A stretch of 64,000 nucleotides of DNA, taken from the NCBI GenBank assembly GCA_025992855.1, contig DAJPGB010000001.1:310001-374000 (forward strand). The letters run 5' to 3'. How positions within the stretch are numbered: position 1 is the stretch's first letter; every line of letters begins with the position of its first letter. Origin of the DNA: Coriobacteriaceae bacterium. Its GTDB lineage: Bacteria; Actinomycetota; Coriobacteriia; Coriobacteriales; Coriobacteriaceae. This document shows positions 16,825 to 26,784 of the stretch, piece after piece. A program made the position numbers and the translations under genes. The notes under the pieces were generated by a model. The model was not told the DNA's origin. It ran no database searches and saw only the letters and a list, made by a program, of their open reading frames with translations.

Positions 16825-17571
16825 CAGAACCACCCTTAAAAAGGGTGGTTTGCTCTTAGGGTATAACCCACGGGCCCCGGGCTCGCGTCTAAAGGCGCGG
16901 GCCCGGACTTCGTCCAGGCCTAGTGCATCTTGACCCGTGGCGCGCCGGTCGAACCGGCAGCATCACCCCCTCTTGAAGGGGTCCTCGTACTCCTTCACGC
17001 TCAGCTTGTCCAGCGCGATGTCGTGGGACTCCTGCTCCCTGATGTACTTGGCGATCGTCGCCTCGTTCAGGCCGACGGTGGACACGCAGTGGCCCTCCGC
17101 CCAGAACTTCCTGTTGCCGAACTTGTACTTCATGTTCGCGTGCCTGTCGAATATCATCAGCGAGCTCTTCCCCTTCAGGTAGCCCATGACGCTCGCGACG
17201 CTGTACTTCGGCGGGATCGCCAGCAGCACGTGCACGTGGTCGGGCATCAGGTGCCCCTCGATTATCTCGATCCCCTTGTACTCGCACAGCTTCCTGAGGA
17301 TCTCCCCTATGTCGCTCCTGATTTGGTTGTAGATCACTTTGCGCCTATACTTCGGCGTGAACACGATGTGGTACTTGCACATCCACTTCGTGTGGGAAAG
17401 GCTGTAGGCCTTCTGGGCCATGGCGACCACCCCTTCGACTCGAATTCTTGACGGCCTGAACAATCGTCAATATCGGTCGGAGGGGTGGCTTTGTAAAGCC
17501 GTTTGTCTCCACCCGCGTAGCGGGTGGTTTAAAGCTGGCCGCTGCGCGGCCAGCGGACTAAAGTCTTGAAT
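16825..17571 (-). mobile_element. IS200-type element, copy 1
   Basis: A 747-base unit with a single TnpA gene and no TnpB. The left end has a perfect hairpin AACCACCCTT/AAGGGTGGTT (16828-16850). The right end has two hairpins: CCACCCGC/GCGGGTGG (17509-17527) and GCTGGCC/GGCCAGC (17534-17554). These are the subterminal palindromes recognised by HUH transposases. There are no inverted terminal repeats and no target duplication, as expected. Limits were set by comparison with copy 2. The element starts one base after the nitroreductase stop. Confidence 0.9.
16963..17421 (-). CDS. tnpA: IS200/IS605 family Y1 transposase TnpA, copy 1
   Basis: A 152-residue HUH single-strand transposase, the usual IS200 length. 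The HUH motif is in GHLMPDHVHVLLAIP and the catalytic tyrosine in NEATIAKYIREQE. The N-terminal YHIVFTPKYRRKVI is the family signature. The ATG at 17421 has AAGGGGTGG upstream; an in-frame ATG 14 codons earlier is less likely. One residue differs from copy 2 (Lys versus Arg in FGNRKFWAEG), so both copies should be active. Confidence 0.95.
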   Translation of the reverse strand: MAQKAYSLSHTKWMCKYHIVFTPKYRRKVIYNQIRSDIGEILRKLCEYKGIEIIEGHLMPDHVHVLLAIPPKYSVASVMGYLKGKSSLMIFDRHANMKYKFGNRKFWAEGHCVSTVGLNEATIAKYIREQESHDIALDKLSVKEYEDPFKRG

Positions 17572-18318
17572 CAGAACCACCCTTAAAAAGGGTGGTTTGC
17601 TCTTAGGGTATAACCCACGGGCCCCGGGCTCGCGTCTAAAGGCGCGGGCCCGGACTTCGTCCAGGCCTAGTGCATCTTGACCCGTGGCGCGCCGGTCGAA
17701 CCGGCAGCATCACCCCCTCTTGAAGGGGTCCTCGTACTCCTTCACGCTCAGCTTGTCCAGCGCGATGTCGTGGGACTCCTGCTCCCTGATGTACTTGGCG
17801 ATCGTCGCCTCGTTCAGGCCGACGGTGGACACGCAGTGGCCCTCCGCCCAGAACCTCCTGTTGCCGAACTTGTACTTCATGTTCGCGTGCCTGTCGAATA
17901 TCATCAGCGAGCTCTTCCCCTTCAGGTAGCCCATGACGCTCGCGACGCTGTACTTCGGCGGGATCGCCAGCAGCACGTGCACGTGGTCGGGCATCAGGTG
18001 CCCCTCGATTATCTCGATCCCCTTGTACTCGCACAGCTTCCTGAGGATCTCCCCTATGTCGCTCCTGATTTGGTTGTAGATCACTTTGCGCCTATACTTC
18101 GGCGTGAACACGATGTGGTACTTGCACATCCACTTCGTGTGGGAAAGGCTGTAGGCCTTCTGGGCCATGGCGACCACCCCTTCGACTCGAATTCTTGACG
18201 GCCTGAACAATCGTCAATATCGGTCGGAGGGGTGGCTTTGTAAAGCCGTTTGTCTCCACCCGCGTAGCGGGTGGTTTAAAGCTGGCCGCTGCGCGGCCAG
18301 CGGACTAAAGTCTTGAAT
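17572..18318 (-). mobile_element. IS200-type element, copy 2 in tandem
   Basis: An exact 747-base offset repeat of copy 1, differing by one base that I could find (plus-strand AACTTCCTG in copy 1, AACCTCCTG in copy 2). It begins directly at the last base of copy 1, giving a head-to-tail dimer without spacer. Both copies end with CTTGAAT, and copy 1 itself follows GTAAT, so the left-flank target and the right end share an AAT terminus. Confidence 0.9.
17710..18168 (-). CDS. tnpA: IS200/IS605 family Y1 transposase TnpA, copy 2
   Basis: Same 152-residue HUH transposase as copy 1, with HVH and the catalytic tyrosine intact, the same start (AAGGGGTGG before ATG 18168), and the single substitution giving FGNRRFWAEG. 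Near identity means the duplication is recent. Confidence 0.95.
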   Translation of the reverse strand: MAQKAYSLSHTKWMCKYHIVFTPKYRRKVIYNQIRSDIGEILRKLCEYKGIEIIEGHLMPDHVHVLLAIPPKYSVASVMGYLKGKSSLMIFDRHANMKYKFGNRRFWAEGHCVSTVGLNEATIAKYIREQESHDIALDKLSVKEYEDPFKRG

Positions 18319-18322
18319 TAGT

Positions 18323-18346
18323 TCCGCCGTTCTACCGAACGGCGGA
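18323..18346 (-). terminator. Hairpin TCCGCCGTTC/GAACGGCGGA
   Basis: A perfect ten-pair stem with a four-base loop, downstream of the minus-strand gene at 18391. The identical stem occurs at 40502-40525 with another loop, so it may be a terminator module or a dispersed repeat. It lacks a strong T-run. Confidence 0.5.
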
Positions 18347-18390
18347 CCCGCTGAAAGGCCCCGTCCCAAATTTGCTGCCCCACTCGCAAC

Positions 18391-18966
18391 TTATCCCGCC
18401 GATGGAGTTGTTGCCGTTTCATTTGCCTGGGCCGTTTCGGCGTCGTCGCCTTGCTTGTCTTCGTCCTTTTGCGCATCGGCGATGGTGGAGGCCGCCGCAA
18501 CGATACCACGCTGGGGCGCGACGCCCGTCTGGGTCTGAGCGCCCTCGACAACTTCTGTACCTGCATGCGCGAGCTCGGGCGATTTAAACACTGCGTCCAA
18601 GTTGGCGCCACCGCCGGCATAGCCAAGCGCAGCGAGTGCGATGACGATCACTGCAACGGCGGCCACGATCGGCACGTAGCGATGCCAGCCGGCGGGATTG
18701 AGCCCGCTGCGGCGAGCCGCCCCGCGGCTGATGTAGCCGAGCGTTCCGTCGTGCTTGAGCTTTGAGCCCACCACGCGTTTGCGGCCCCACAGCGAGGACT
18801 CTGCCTGCATTGCCAAGCGGGCGCTTGCCGAAGGATAGCCGTATTTAGTGCGCTTGAACGAGCCATCAAACCCCGAGGCGTGTTTGCCCCACGTCACCGA
18901 TGTCGTGCGTCGGTTGACCGGCGCGGCACTCCGCCTTCTGCGGCTCGGTTTTGAAGTCTCAGCCAT
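18391..18966 (-). CDS. Single-pass membrane protein of unknown function
   Basis: A 191-residue protein. The N-terminal 110 residues are strongly basic (SKPSRRRRSAAPVNRRTTSV, SSLWGRKRVVGSKLKHDG). One membrane helix follows at about 117-138 (IVAAVAVIVIALAALGYAGG). The C-terminal tail is acidic and of low complexity (DAQKDEDKQGDDAETAQANE). Topology is probably cytoplasmic N-terminus and external C-terminus. The ATG at 18966 with GAGGG is preferred over an upstream ATG. I do not recognise the family. Confidence 0.7.
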   Translation of the reverse strand: MAETSKPSRRRRSAAPVNRRTTSVTWGKHASGFDGSFKRTKYGYPSASARLAMQAESSLWGRKRVVGSKLKHDGTLGYISRGAARRSGLNPAGWHRYVPIVAAVAVIVIALAALGYAGGGANLDAVFKSPELAHAGTEVVEGAQTQTGVAPQRGIVAAASTIADAQKDEDKQGDDAETAQANETATTPSAG

Positions 18967-19050
18967 ATGCCCTCGCACGCCGTAACCAAATCGAAACAAT
19001 AACGCTTTGGACTGTAGCACACGCGTCGCGCGCGGTCACGGGCGCCTCGC

Positions 19051-20268
19051 TCAACGGTCATCGTCCTTCAGCAAGCGCCACAGAGTTGTACGGCTTATGC
19101 CCAGCACCTCCGCCGCACGGGTTCGGTTGCCGTGGAGATGGTCTACAACCAGATGCGCGATATCTCGCTCGGTATCGGCCAGCGGTCGCAGGATATACAG
19201 GTCACTTTCGAGCGTCGGGGCGCCAAAGGTTGCGGTCTTAATCACGTCCTCTTGGGCGAGCACTTCCTCCGCCACAGCGCGGTCCACCGTGCCCGCCCCC
19301 ACCAATATATACAGTCGTTCCGAGACCTCGCGGAGCTGCAGATAGTTGCGCGGCCAGCGATAGCCGTTGAGCGTCTTCGTCGCCGCGGCAGACAGCGCGG
19401 GCGTTGCCGTCCCAAATGCATCAGCGAGATATTCCAAATAGCGCGCAACCTTCGTCGACGCGGCTCCCTGCTCGGCGATTGCCGGCGCCACGCTCACCGC
19501 ACAGGCGAAGCGCTCGGTCACAAAGGCGGCTTGATCACTTTCGCTGCCGCCCGGCATGTCATTCGCCGTCAGCACCACATGGCAGCGCGTCGCCAACGCG
19601 GTGTCGGCCATCGTGGAGACCAGCTCGCGGAGGCGCTGGGGGCCAACCGCGTTCCAGCCCTCAATGCAAAGGGTCAGCCCTGTTTGGAACAACGGCGATT
19701 CGGCGCTTTTGAGCACATGGCGCCAACCGCGCTCGGTGAGCTCATCGAGCGCAACGGAAACAAAGGGCTGACCGGCAAAAGGACCGTCCAGATAGAGGCG
19801 CTTGGCGATCTCGACCTGACCCGCTCCCAGCTCGCCCTCGAGCATAAGGGGCACACCGCGCGCGTAACTCTCTGCAACCGGCGCAGCCACCGAGGCCGCC
19901 CCCTCAGCGATGCCGTACGCGCTCGATTCGTAGCGGGCCTCAACCTCGTCGGCGTTGAGCCACTCGATGCCCGCATGCGCCGCGGCGCCGCGCACCTCGC
20001 GGACCACGACGGCCCAAAGGCCCCCGCCCTCTTTGTCGGTGGGGCGAACGGTCAGGCTCAGGCGCGTACCCGCGCGCCCCATAACAAGACGCGCGCCGTC
20101 TCCTATACGGTCGAGGCGTTCGGCAACAAAAGTCGCCACATCCCGCTCAAGCGCCGCGTCATTCATGGTCGAGATCGCGACGTCCCCACGCGCATCGATT
20201 GCCAATGCCGAGGCCCCGGCAGCAGCCAGGGCCTCGGTCAAGATGTTCAGCTTGGCATCGCTATCCAT
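19051..20268 (-). CDS. Fis-type regulator with degenerate AAA+ domain
   Basis: A 405-residue protein organised like bacterial enhancer-binding proteins: an N-terminal sensory region (1-120), a central AAA+-like region (about 125-320) and a C-terminal Fis helix-turn-helix (GNRTRAAEVLGISRTTLWRL, 380-399). The Walker A equivalent reads GELGAGQVE (145-153), with Gln in place of the nucleotide-binding Lys, and the sigma-54-contacting GAFTGA loop is absent. It therefore probably does not activate sigma-54 promoters. The ATG at 20268 follows AGAGG. It is codirectional with yeiH upstream and may regulate it. Confidence 0.75.
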   Translation of the reverse strand: MDSDAKLNILTEALAAAGASALAIDARGDVAISTMNDAALERDVATFVAERLDRIGDGARLVMGRAGTRLSLTVRPTDKEGGGLWAVVVREVRGAAAHAGIEWLNADEVEARYESSAYGIAEGAASVAAPVAESYARGVPLMLEGELGAGQVEIAKRLYLDGPFAGQPFVSVALDELTERGWRHVLKSAESPLFQTGLTLCIEGWNAVGPQRLRELVSTMADTALATRCHVVLTANDMPGGSESDQAAFVTERFACAVSVAPAIAEQGAASTKVARYLEYLADAFGTATPALSAAATKTLNGYRWPRNYLQLREVSERLYILVGAGTVDRAVAEEVLAQEDVIKTATFGAPTLESDLYILRPLADTERDIAHLVVDHLHGNRTRAAEVLGISRTTLWRLLKDDDR

Positions 20269-20534
20269 GATTCGCCTCTGTCCGCAGCGACGTGCAACCG
20301 CCGACGGTCGCACGACCGAGTGTTTCAAAATTGAACGATATTGCTCACCAAACACTATAGGGCAGAAAGCGCCGTCCTGCGAGTATAGGTGTTGCCCCGC
20401 ATCGCCATCCTGGCGGGGCGATAAGAGCTCTTCGGGACTTATAAACCTGCGGACAAGCCATACCCGCAAGAGCTCCTATCGCTCCACCGTGAGAATGCGC
20501 TCACCAGCACGCAGCACGCAAATAAGCTACTTCT
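20269..20534. other. Gap between yeiH and the Fis-type regulator
   Basis: No gene. It contains a hairpin GCCCCGC/GCGGGGC (20394-20419) without a T-run, and two AGAGCTC boxes near 20425 and 20468. It is long enough to carry a separate promoter for the regulator. Confidence 0.45.
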
Positions 20535-21569
20535 CTACCAGATTCCCAGCACGTGCTGCATTCCCAAACTCATGCACGCAATGCCAATCCAGCAGCAAAA
20601 GCCCAGCGCGATGGGCTTGCCGCCCTTTTTGACCAGCTCAACGATATCGGTATTAAAACCAATAGCCGCCATGGCCATCACAATAAAGAATTTCGACAGC
20701 TCCTTGATGGGCGCCGTGATGGACACGGGAAGCTGAAACACCGTGGTGATCACACTCGCCAGCACAAAGAACAGCACAAACATGGGAAACGCGCGTTTAA
20801 GCGAGAACGTGCTCCTATCGTCGCCGCCGGCCTTGCGCGCCAGATGCATCTGCCAGCAAGCAAGCGCCAGCGTGATGGGAATGATGGCCAGCGTCCTGGT
20901 GAGCTTGACCACCGTGGCGCTCTCGAGCACATTGGCGCCGGGATGCATGCTGTCCCAGGCGCTCGCCGCAGCCGTTACGGACGAGGTATCGTTGATGGCG
21001 GTGCCGGCAAACAGGCCAAAGCCCTCGTTGGTCAGCCCGAGCATGCCGCCGAGCGTCGGAAACACGAGCGCCGCGATAACGTTAAACAGGAAGATGACCG
21101 AAATAGCCTGGGCAATCTCGCGATCGTCGGCATCGATGACGGGTGCGGTCGCGGCGATGGCAGAACCGCCGCAAATCGACGAACCCACACCCACAAGCGT
21201 CGCGATCTTACCCGGCACGTTCATGACGCGGCAGAGCACAAAGGCGATGACAAGCGAGGTCGAGATCGTCGCCACGATAATCGGCAGCGACTGGGCGCCC
21301 TTGGACAGGATCTGGGAGAGGTTCATGCCAAAGCCAAGCAGGATAACCGCGTACTGCAAGACTTTTTTGGACGTATAGGTAATGCCGGCGGCGAGCTGTT
21401 CGCGACGATTCTTGGGAAAGACGAGCGCCAGGACCATGCCAAAGAGGATGGCAAATACCGGCCCGCCGACCACCTCAATTTGTTTGCCGAGCAACGTCGC
21501 GGGGATAGCGATGATCAGGCAGAACAAGACGCCTTTCCAGCGCTCGCGTACGATGTTTGCCAGTTGCAT
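20535..21569 (-). CDS. yeiH: YeiH family putative sulfate exporter
   Basis: A 344-residue integral membrane protein of the Cons_hypoth698/YeiH family. It has about ten hydrophobic segments and the family motifs ILLGFGMNLSQIL, GVGSSICGGSAIAATAPVI (about 128-146) and FGLFAGTAINDTSSVTAAA. Family members are annotated as putative sulfate exporters; the substrate is not firmly proven. The ATG at 21569 follows AAGAAGGAA. It is divergent from a GntR-family regulator, which is a plausible local regulator. Confidence 0.9.
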   Translation of the reverse strand: MQLANIVRERWKGVLFCLIIAIPATLLGKQIEVVGGPVFAILFGMVLALVFPKNRREQLAAGITYTSKKVLQYAVILLGFGMNLSQILSKGAQSLPIIVATISTSLVIAFVLCRVMNVPGKIATLVGVGSSICGGSAIAATAPVIDADDREIAQAISVIFLFNVIAALVFPTLGGMLGLTNEGFGLFAGTAINDTSSVTAAASAWDSMHPGANVLESATVVKLTRTLAIIPITLALACWQMHLARKAGGDDRSTFSLKRAFPMFVLFFVLASVITTVFQLPVSITAPIKELSKFFIVMAMAAIGFNTDIVELVKKGGKPIALGFCCWIGIACMSLGMQHVLGIW

Positions 21570-21732
21570 ATGGGATTCCTTCTTTCTATTTCACGTTTGC
21601 GACGGCTTATGATACGGCAACATTGAGCGCAGCCTTGCGCAAACACAGACTAAGATGCCGCAATAGTTCTCAGGCAACAGCCGAATTACCCACCGCGGAA
21701 AGCTGATTCGCGGCATAATTAACAACTGACAT

Positions 21733-22464
21733 ATGAGTTTGATAGAACAGTTGCGAGGCGCTATGGAAGAATCGATGCACGTCGGCGAGCAGGAAACGAG
21801 CCTACAGGACCAGTCCTACCACACCATTCGACGCAAAATCGTCTACCTGGACTACAAGCCGGGCGAAAAGCTGGGCGTCAAGCAACTTTGCGATGACCTG
21901 GATATGGGGCGCACGCCCGTGCGCGAGGCTTTGGTTCGCTTGGCGCAGGAAGGCCTGGTGCGCACCGTGCCCCAAAGCGGCACCTACGTCTCACCCATCA
22001 ACCTCACCCTTGCCGAGAGTGCCTGCTACATTCGCGAGCACCTGGAAAAACAGGTAATTGTGGAGTGCTGCGCCCGTGCCACGTCGGCCGGCATCGAGCA
22101 GCTCGACCGCGCCATCGCGCTGCAGGAAAAGGCCATGGCCGAAGAGGATCGCATCGGCTTCTTTTTGAGCGACAACCTCATGCATCACATGATTTTTAGC
22201 ATCGCATGTCGCAGCACCGTGTGGTCGTGGCTCGAAGAGACCAATGCCGACTTGGAGCGCTTCCGCTGGCTGCGCGCTGCCACGCAGGTTCTCGACAATC
22301 AGGACATCGTGAACGAACACAAGCAGATTCGCCGCGCTATCGCCGGTCGCGACCCCATCGAAGCGAGCTTTTTGGTCAGCAAGCACCTGCATATGATGTT
22401 CCGCAACCAGACCGAGGTTCTGGACCAGTTCCCCGAGTACTTCGAGACCAGCAAGCTCCGCTAA
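21733..22464 (+). CDS. GntR family transcriptional regulator (FCD type)
   Basis: A 243-residue FadR-subfamily regulator. The winged helix (about 25-90) contains YKPGEKLGVKQLCDDLDMGR, TPVREALVRLAQEGLV and VPQSGTYV. The helical FCD ligand domain (95-230) carries candidate metal ligands (DNLMHHMIFSIA, KHLHMMF). ATG 21733 has a weak ribosome binding site; ATG 21763 (MEESMHVG) has GCGAGG upstream and may be the true start. It is divergent from yeiH. Its stop overlaps a dispersed repeat. Confidence 0.88.
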   Translation: MSLIEQLRGAMEESMHVGEQETSLQDQSYHTIRRKIVYLDYKPGEKLGVKQLCDDLDMGRTPVREALVRLAQEGLVRTVPQSGTYVSPINLTLAESACYIREHLEKQVIVECCARATSAGIEQLDRAIALQEKAMAEEDRIGFFLSDNLMHHMIFSIACRSTVWSWLEETNADLERFRWLRAATQVLDNQDIVNEHKQIRRAIAGRDPIEASFLVSKHLHMMFRNQTEVLDQFPEYFETSKLR

Positions 22465-22511
22465 CCTGCCAAAAAGGGACAGGTTTATTTTGGCAGGTTT
22501 TATCTGGGAAA
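22463..22511. repeat. AACCTGCC-family palindrome, copy A
   Basis: AACCTGCCAAAA pairs with TTTTGGCAGGTT; an internal CAGGTT can pair alternatively with AACCTG. The element ends TTATCTGGGAAAACGCAAATA. It starts inside the GntR stop codon. Confidence 0.8.
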
Positions 22512-22519
22512 ACGCAAAT

Positions 22520-22553
22520 AGGCCCGACTCCGTCTTGATGCGGAGCCGGGCCT
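22520..22553. terminator. Bidirectional terminator between gntR and glmS
   Basis: AGGCCCG-CTCCG pairs with CGGAG-CGGGCCT around TCTTGATG. It lies between convergent genes. Confidence 0.75.
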
Positions 22554-22577
22554 TAGTTGTTAGAACGACGGAACCAA

Positions 22578-24425
<1,848 letters not shown>

Positions 24426-24526
24426 AAGATAAATCCCTTCGTTCGCGTGACTGCAAGACGTCCACGCACAAAGGGCGCTGAGACGTACAACGTTCGAGTA
24501 TTGTACTCACGCAAACGCAAGCTGAT

Positions 24527-24558
24527 ATACCAGAAGTGGTATCTCAACTTAGATACCA
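24527..24558. promoter_or_regulatory. Three ATACCA/TGGTAT half-sites between glmS and lacI
   Basis: ATACCA (24527), TGGTAT (24537) and ATACCA (24553) alternate in orientation; the last two form AGTGGTATCT/AGATACCACT, a ten-base inverted repeat. The half-site resembles those of GntR/HutC-type amino-sugar repressors. The regulator is inferred and could also be the neighbouring LacI protein. Confidence 0.45.
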
Positions 24559-24636
24559 CTCGATGCACACACGTCCAGCCGGTCCAAACCACCACAAAGG
24601 TACCTGCCCCCTTCGTGGTGGTCGCGCTGGCAACAG

Positions 24637-24688
24637 CGTTTCCCCAGATAAAACCTGCCAAAATAAACCTGTCCCTTTTTGGAAGGTT
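24637..24688. repeat. AACCTGCC-family palindrome, copy B (reverse orientation)
   Basis: Reverse complement of copies A, C and D. The outer arm is mutated (AACCTTCC instead of AACCTGCC), weakening the stem; the rest, including TTTCCCCAGATAAAACC, is conserved. It sits between a divergent promoter region and the lacI start. Confidence 0.8.
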
Positions 24689-24737
24689 TGGGATGCTACA
24701 ATCTGGCTTGTACTTGAAACGCATCAAAGGGGCCGCT

Positions 24738-25847
24738 ATGGCAAAGGTTAAAATCAGCGACGTCGCGCGCGAAGCCGGGGTTTCGTTGGGCACGGTTTCC
24801 AACGCGCTCAACCATCCCGAAAAGCTGCGCCCCGAGACCCTCAAGCTCATCAACGAGACCATCAGTCGCCTTGGCTACCTGCCCAACCAAAGCGCTCGTC
24901 AGCTCGCGGGCGGCGCCACCAAGTCCTTTGGCCTGGTGCTCCCCCGTCTCGATCACGGCTTTTCGCTCCAAATCGCCAGCGGCGCCCACAACGAGGCCCG
25001 CAAGCACGGCTACGACTTGCTCATCGCCAACGCCGATAACGACGATATTCTCGAGGACCATTACCTGCGCTACTTTATGGGCACCCAGATGTCCGGCGTC
25101 ATGGTTCAGCCCATGGCATCCCCCGACTGGCACCCCGCCATGACCAAGATGCCCGTGCCGATCGTCCATCTGGACATCCATTGCTCCGAGCCCGGCTACT
25201 ACGTAGCGGCCGACAATGAGGCCCAGGGTCGCATCATTGCCGAACTTGCCATCGCCCGCGGCGCGCACCATATTGTCGTCGTCGGCCGAGCAGCATTTAT
25301 GCAACTCACCCTGCGCGTCCTTGGCATTCATAAGGCGCTCGCCCTGCACCCCGATATCAAGATCGAAGTCATCGACGCCGGCGAATGGAATACCGCTGCC
25401 GACGGCTACGGCATCGGTGCCCAAATCGCCGAGCGCCCCGCGGACGAACGTCCCGATTTTGTCGTCGGCCTGACCGACGTGCTGGCCTCGGGCGTTATCT
25501 CGGCATTGGTCGACAAAGGCATCTCCGTCCCCGAGCAGGTTCGCGTGGCCGGATGCGACGGCAACCCGCTCGCTTGGAGCGGATCGGTCCCACTCACTAC
25601 GGTAGCGCCCCCGGGCTACGAGATTGGCCGCAAGGGTGTCCAACTGCTGATGGAGCAAATCGAGAACAAGGCCCCGGCAAAGATCAAGCATATCCGTGTC
25701 GGCTCCGCAGTGCGTACCGTCACCGCAGTCGCCGCCGAGGATATCAACCGCCAAGAACTGGTACGTCCGTTCCTGCTGGAACGCGCCAGCACCCGGGCAA
25801 GCAGCCAGACCGACGCCACGGCCATCAACCTCGGCGCGTATCTATAG
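24738..25847 (+). CDS. LacI family transcriptional regulator
   Basis: A 369-residue repressor. The HTH occupies residues 3-25 (VKISDVAREAGVSLGTVSNA), the hinge motif PNQSARQLAGG follows, and a periplasmic-binding-protein-like sugar domain runs 60-335 (GLVLPRLDHGF, YYVAADNEAQG, VVGLTDVLASGV, RVAGCDGNPLA). The ATG at 24738 with AAAGGGG just upstream defines the start. It is divergent from glmS and followed by a convergent HAD gene, so its target is unclear; the shared intergenic inverted repeats are candidates. Confidence 0.9.
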   Translation: MAKVKISDVAREAGVSLGTVSNALNHPEKLRPETLKLINETISRLGYLPNQSARQLAGGATKSFGLVLPRLDHGFSLQIASGAHNEARKHGYDLLIANADNDDILEDHYLRYFMGTQMSGVMVQPMASPDWHPAMTKMPVPIVHLDIHCSEPGYYVAADNEAQGRIIAELAIARGAHHIVVVGRAAFMQLTLRVLGIHKALALHPDIKIEVIDAGEWNTAADGYGIGAQIAERPADERPDFVVGLTDVLASGVISALVDKGISVPEQVRVAGCDGNPLAWSGSVPLTTVAPPGYEIGRKGVQLLMEQIENKAPAKIKHIRVGSAVRTVTAVAAEDINRQELVRPFLLERASTRASSQTDATAINLGAYL

Positions 25848-25880
25848 CACGCCCGCAAGTATGCTAAGTCGCCGCTCAAG

Positions 25881-25914
25881 CAAAAGAGGCCCGACCATTG
25901 CCGGACCCCTTTTG
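25881..25914. terminator. Convergent terminator between lacI and the HAD gene
   Basis: CAAAAG-GG-CCG pairs imperfectly with CGG-CC-CTTTTG, followed by TTTG in the lacI direction. Confidence 0.6.
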
Positions 25915-25960
25915 TTTGAGCGCAAACGTAAGCAATTGCTCGTTTCAACGCCGCAATTGT

Positions 25961-26611
25961 CTAGCGCACGGCCTTGACCGCCGCCGCCAGATCGAACAGC
26001 GTATCGAGCACGGCCTCGCAGCCATCCACCACGTCCTGCGGCAGCGGCACGATATCGGGGACGGCAAAGACATGGCAGCCGGCCGTAATGCCCGAGACGC
26101 AGCCGTTGCGCGAATCCTCGACCACGGCACATTCCTCGGGAGCAAAGCCCGCGCGCTCGCAGGCGAGCAGATACATCTCGGGGTCGGGCTTGCCGTGCAC
26201 GACGTCCTCGCCACACGTTACCGTTTCAAACTTGTCAAAGAGGCCAACCATCTTAAGGTTGCGCTCGGCCGTAACGAGGCGCGACGACGTCGCTAGACCA
26301 ACGTGATAGCCCGCAGCCAGCAGCTCGTCTAGGCACTCGGCGGCGCCGGCCTTAAGTTCCAGTTCGGTCTTGACCATCTCGTCGCGAATCTCCTTGTGGC
26401 GGACATAGACCGCCTCGGTGGTTTCGTGGCTGCCGTAATGCTCATCAAGGATGTCCATGACATCGGGCAGCGTGCGGCCGATAAACTGATGGATCAGCGC
26501 TTCATCAATCGCGAGCCCCAGCTCAGCGGCGCCTGCCTTCCAGGCCTTAATCCCCAAACGCTCGGTATCGACCAGCGTTCCATCCATGTCAAAAATAACA
26601 GCCTTGATCAT
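25961..26611 (-). CDS. HAD superfamily phosphatase/phosphomutase-like hydrolase
   Basis: A 216-residue HAD subfamily IA protein. Motif I is IFDMDGTLVDTE (D9 and D11 region), motif II LATSSRLVTAERN, the lysine motif GKPDPEMYLLAC and motif IV VVEDSRNGCVSGITAG. The cap domain (about 15-85) is of the beta-phosphoglucomutase type. Likely a sugar-phosphate phosphatase or mutase; the substrate cannot be fixed. The start at 26611 follows GGGGGAC; extra upstream codons are not Shine-Dalgarno supported. It is divergent from larE across a gap containing a 7-base inverted repeat. Confidence 0.88.
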   Translation of the reverse strand: MIKAVIFDMDGTLVDTERLGIKAWKAGAAELGLAIDEALIHQFIGRTLPDVMDILDEHYGSHETTEAVYVRHKEIRDEMVKTELELKAGAAECLDELLAAGYHVGLATSSRLVTAERNLKMVGLFDKFETVTCGEDVVHGKPDPEMYLLACERAGFAPEECAVVEDSRNGCVSGITAGCHVFAVPDIVPLPQDVVDGCEAVLDTLFDLAAAVKAVR

Positions 26612-26671
26612 ATCGGTCCCCCATCGACTCTCGCTGTCGCGTTGCTGCAACTCTACCGCATTTGGCAACTT

Positions 26672-26688
26672 GTATATAACGTATATAC
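26672..26688. promoter_or_regulatory. Inverted repeat GTATATA-ACG-TATATAC
   Basis: Perfect seven-base arms around a three-base centre, in the 173-base gap between the divergent HAD gene and larE. It resembles operators of some GntR-type regulators (TGTATATACA-like). The binding protein is unknown. Confidence 0.4.
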
Positions 26689-26784
26689 CATATTGCACTT
26701 TCGTTACACAGATAGAAGTCTTATGGCAAGTAACGCATTAGGATTATAGTTTTCGATCGAGTACTCAACGATAAGGAACGTTTC

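Noticed and set aside
24426..24737. glmS ribozyme upstream of glmS
   Set aside because: AGCGCC occurs once, but the rest of the ribozyme core could not be found.
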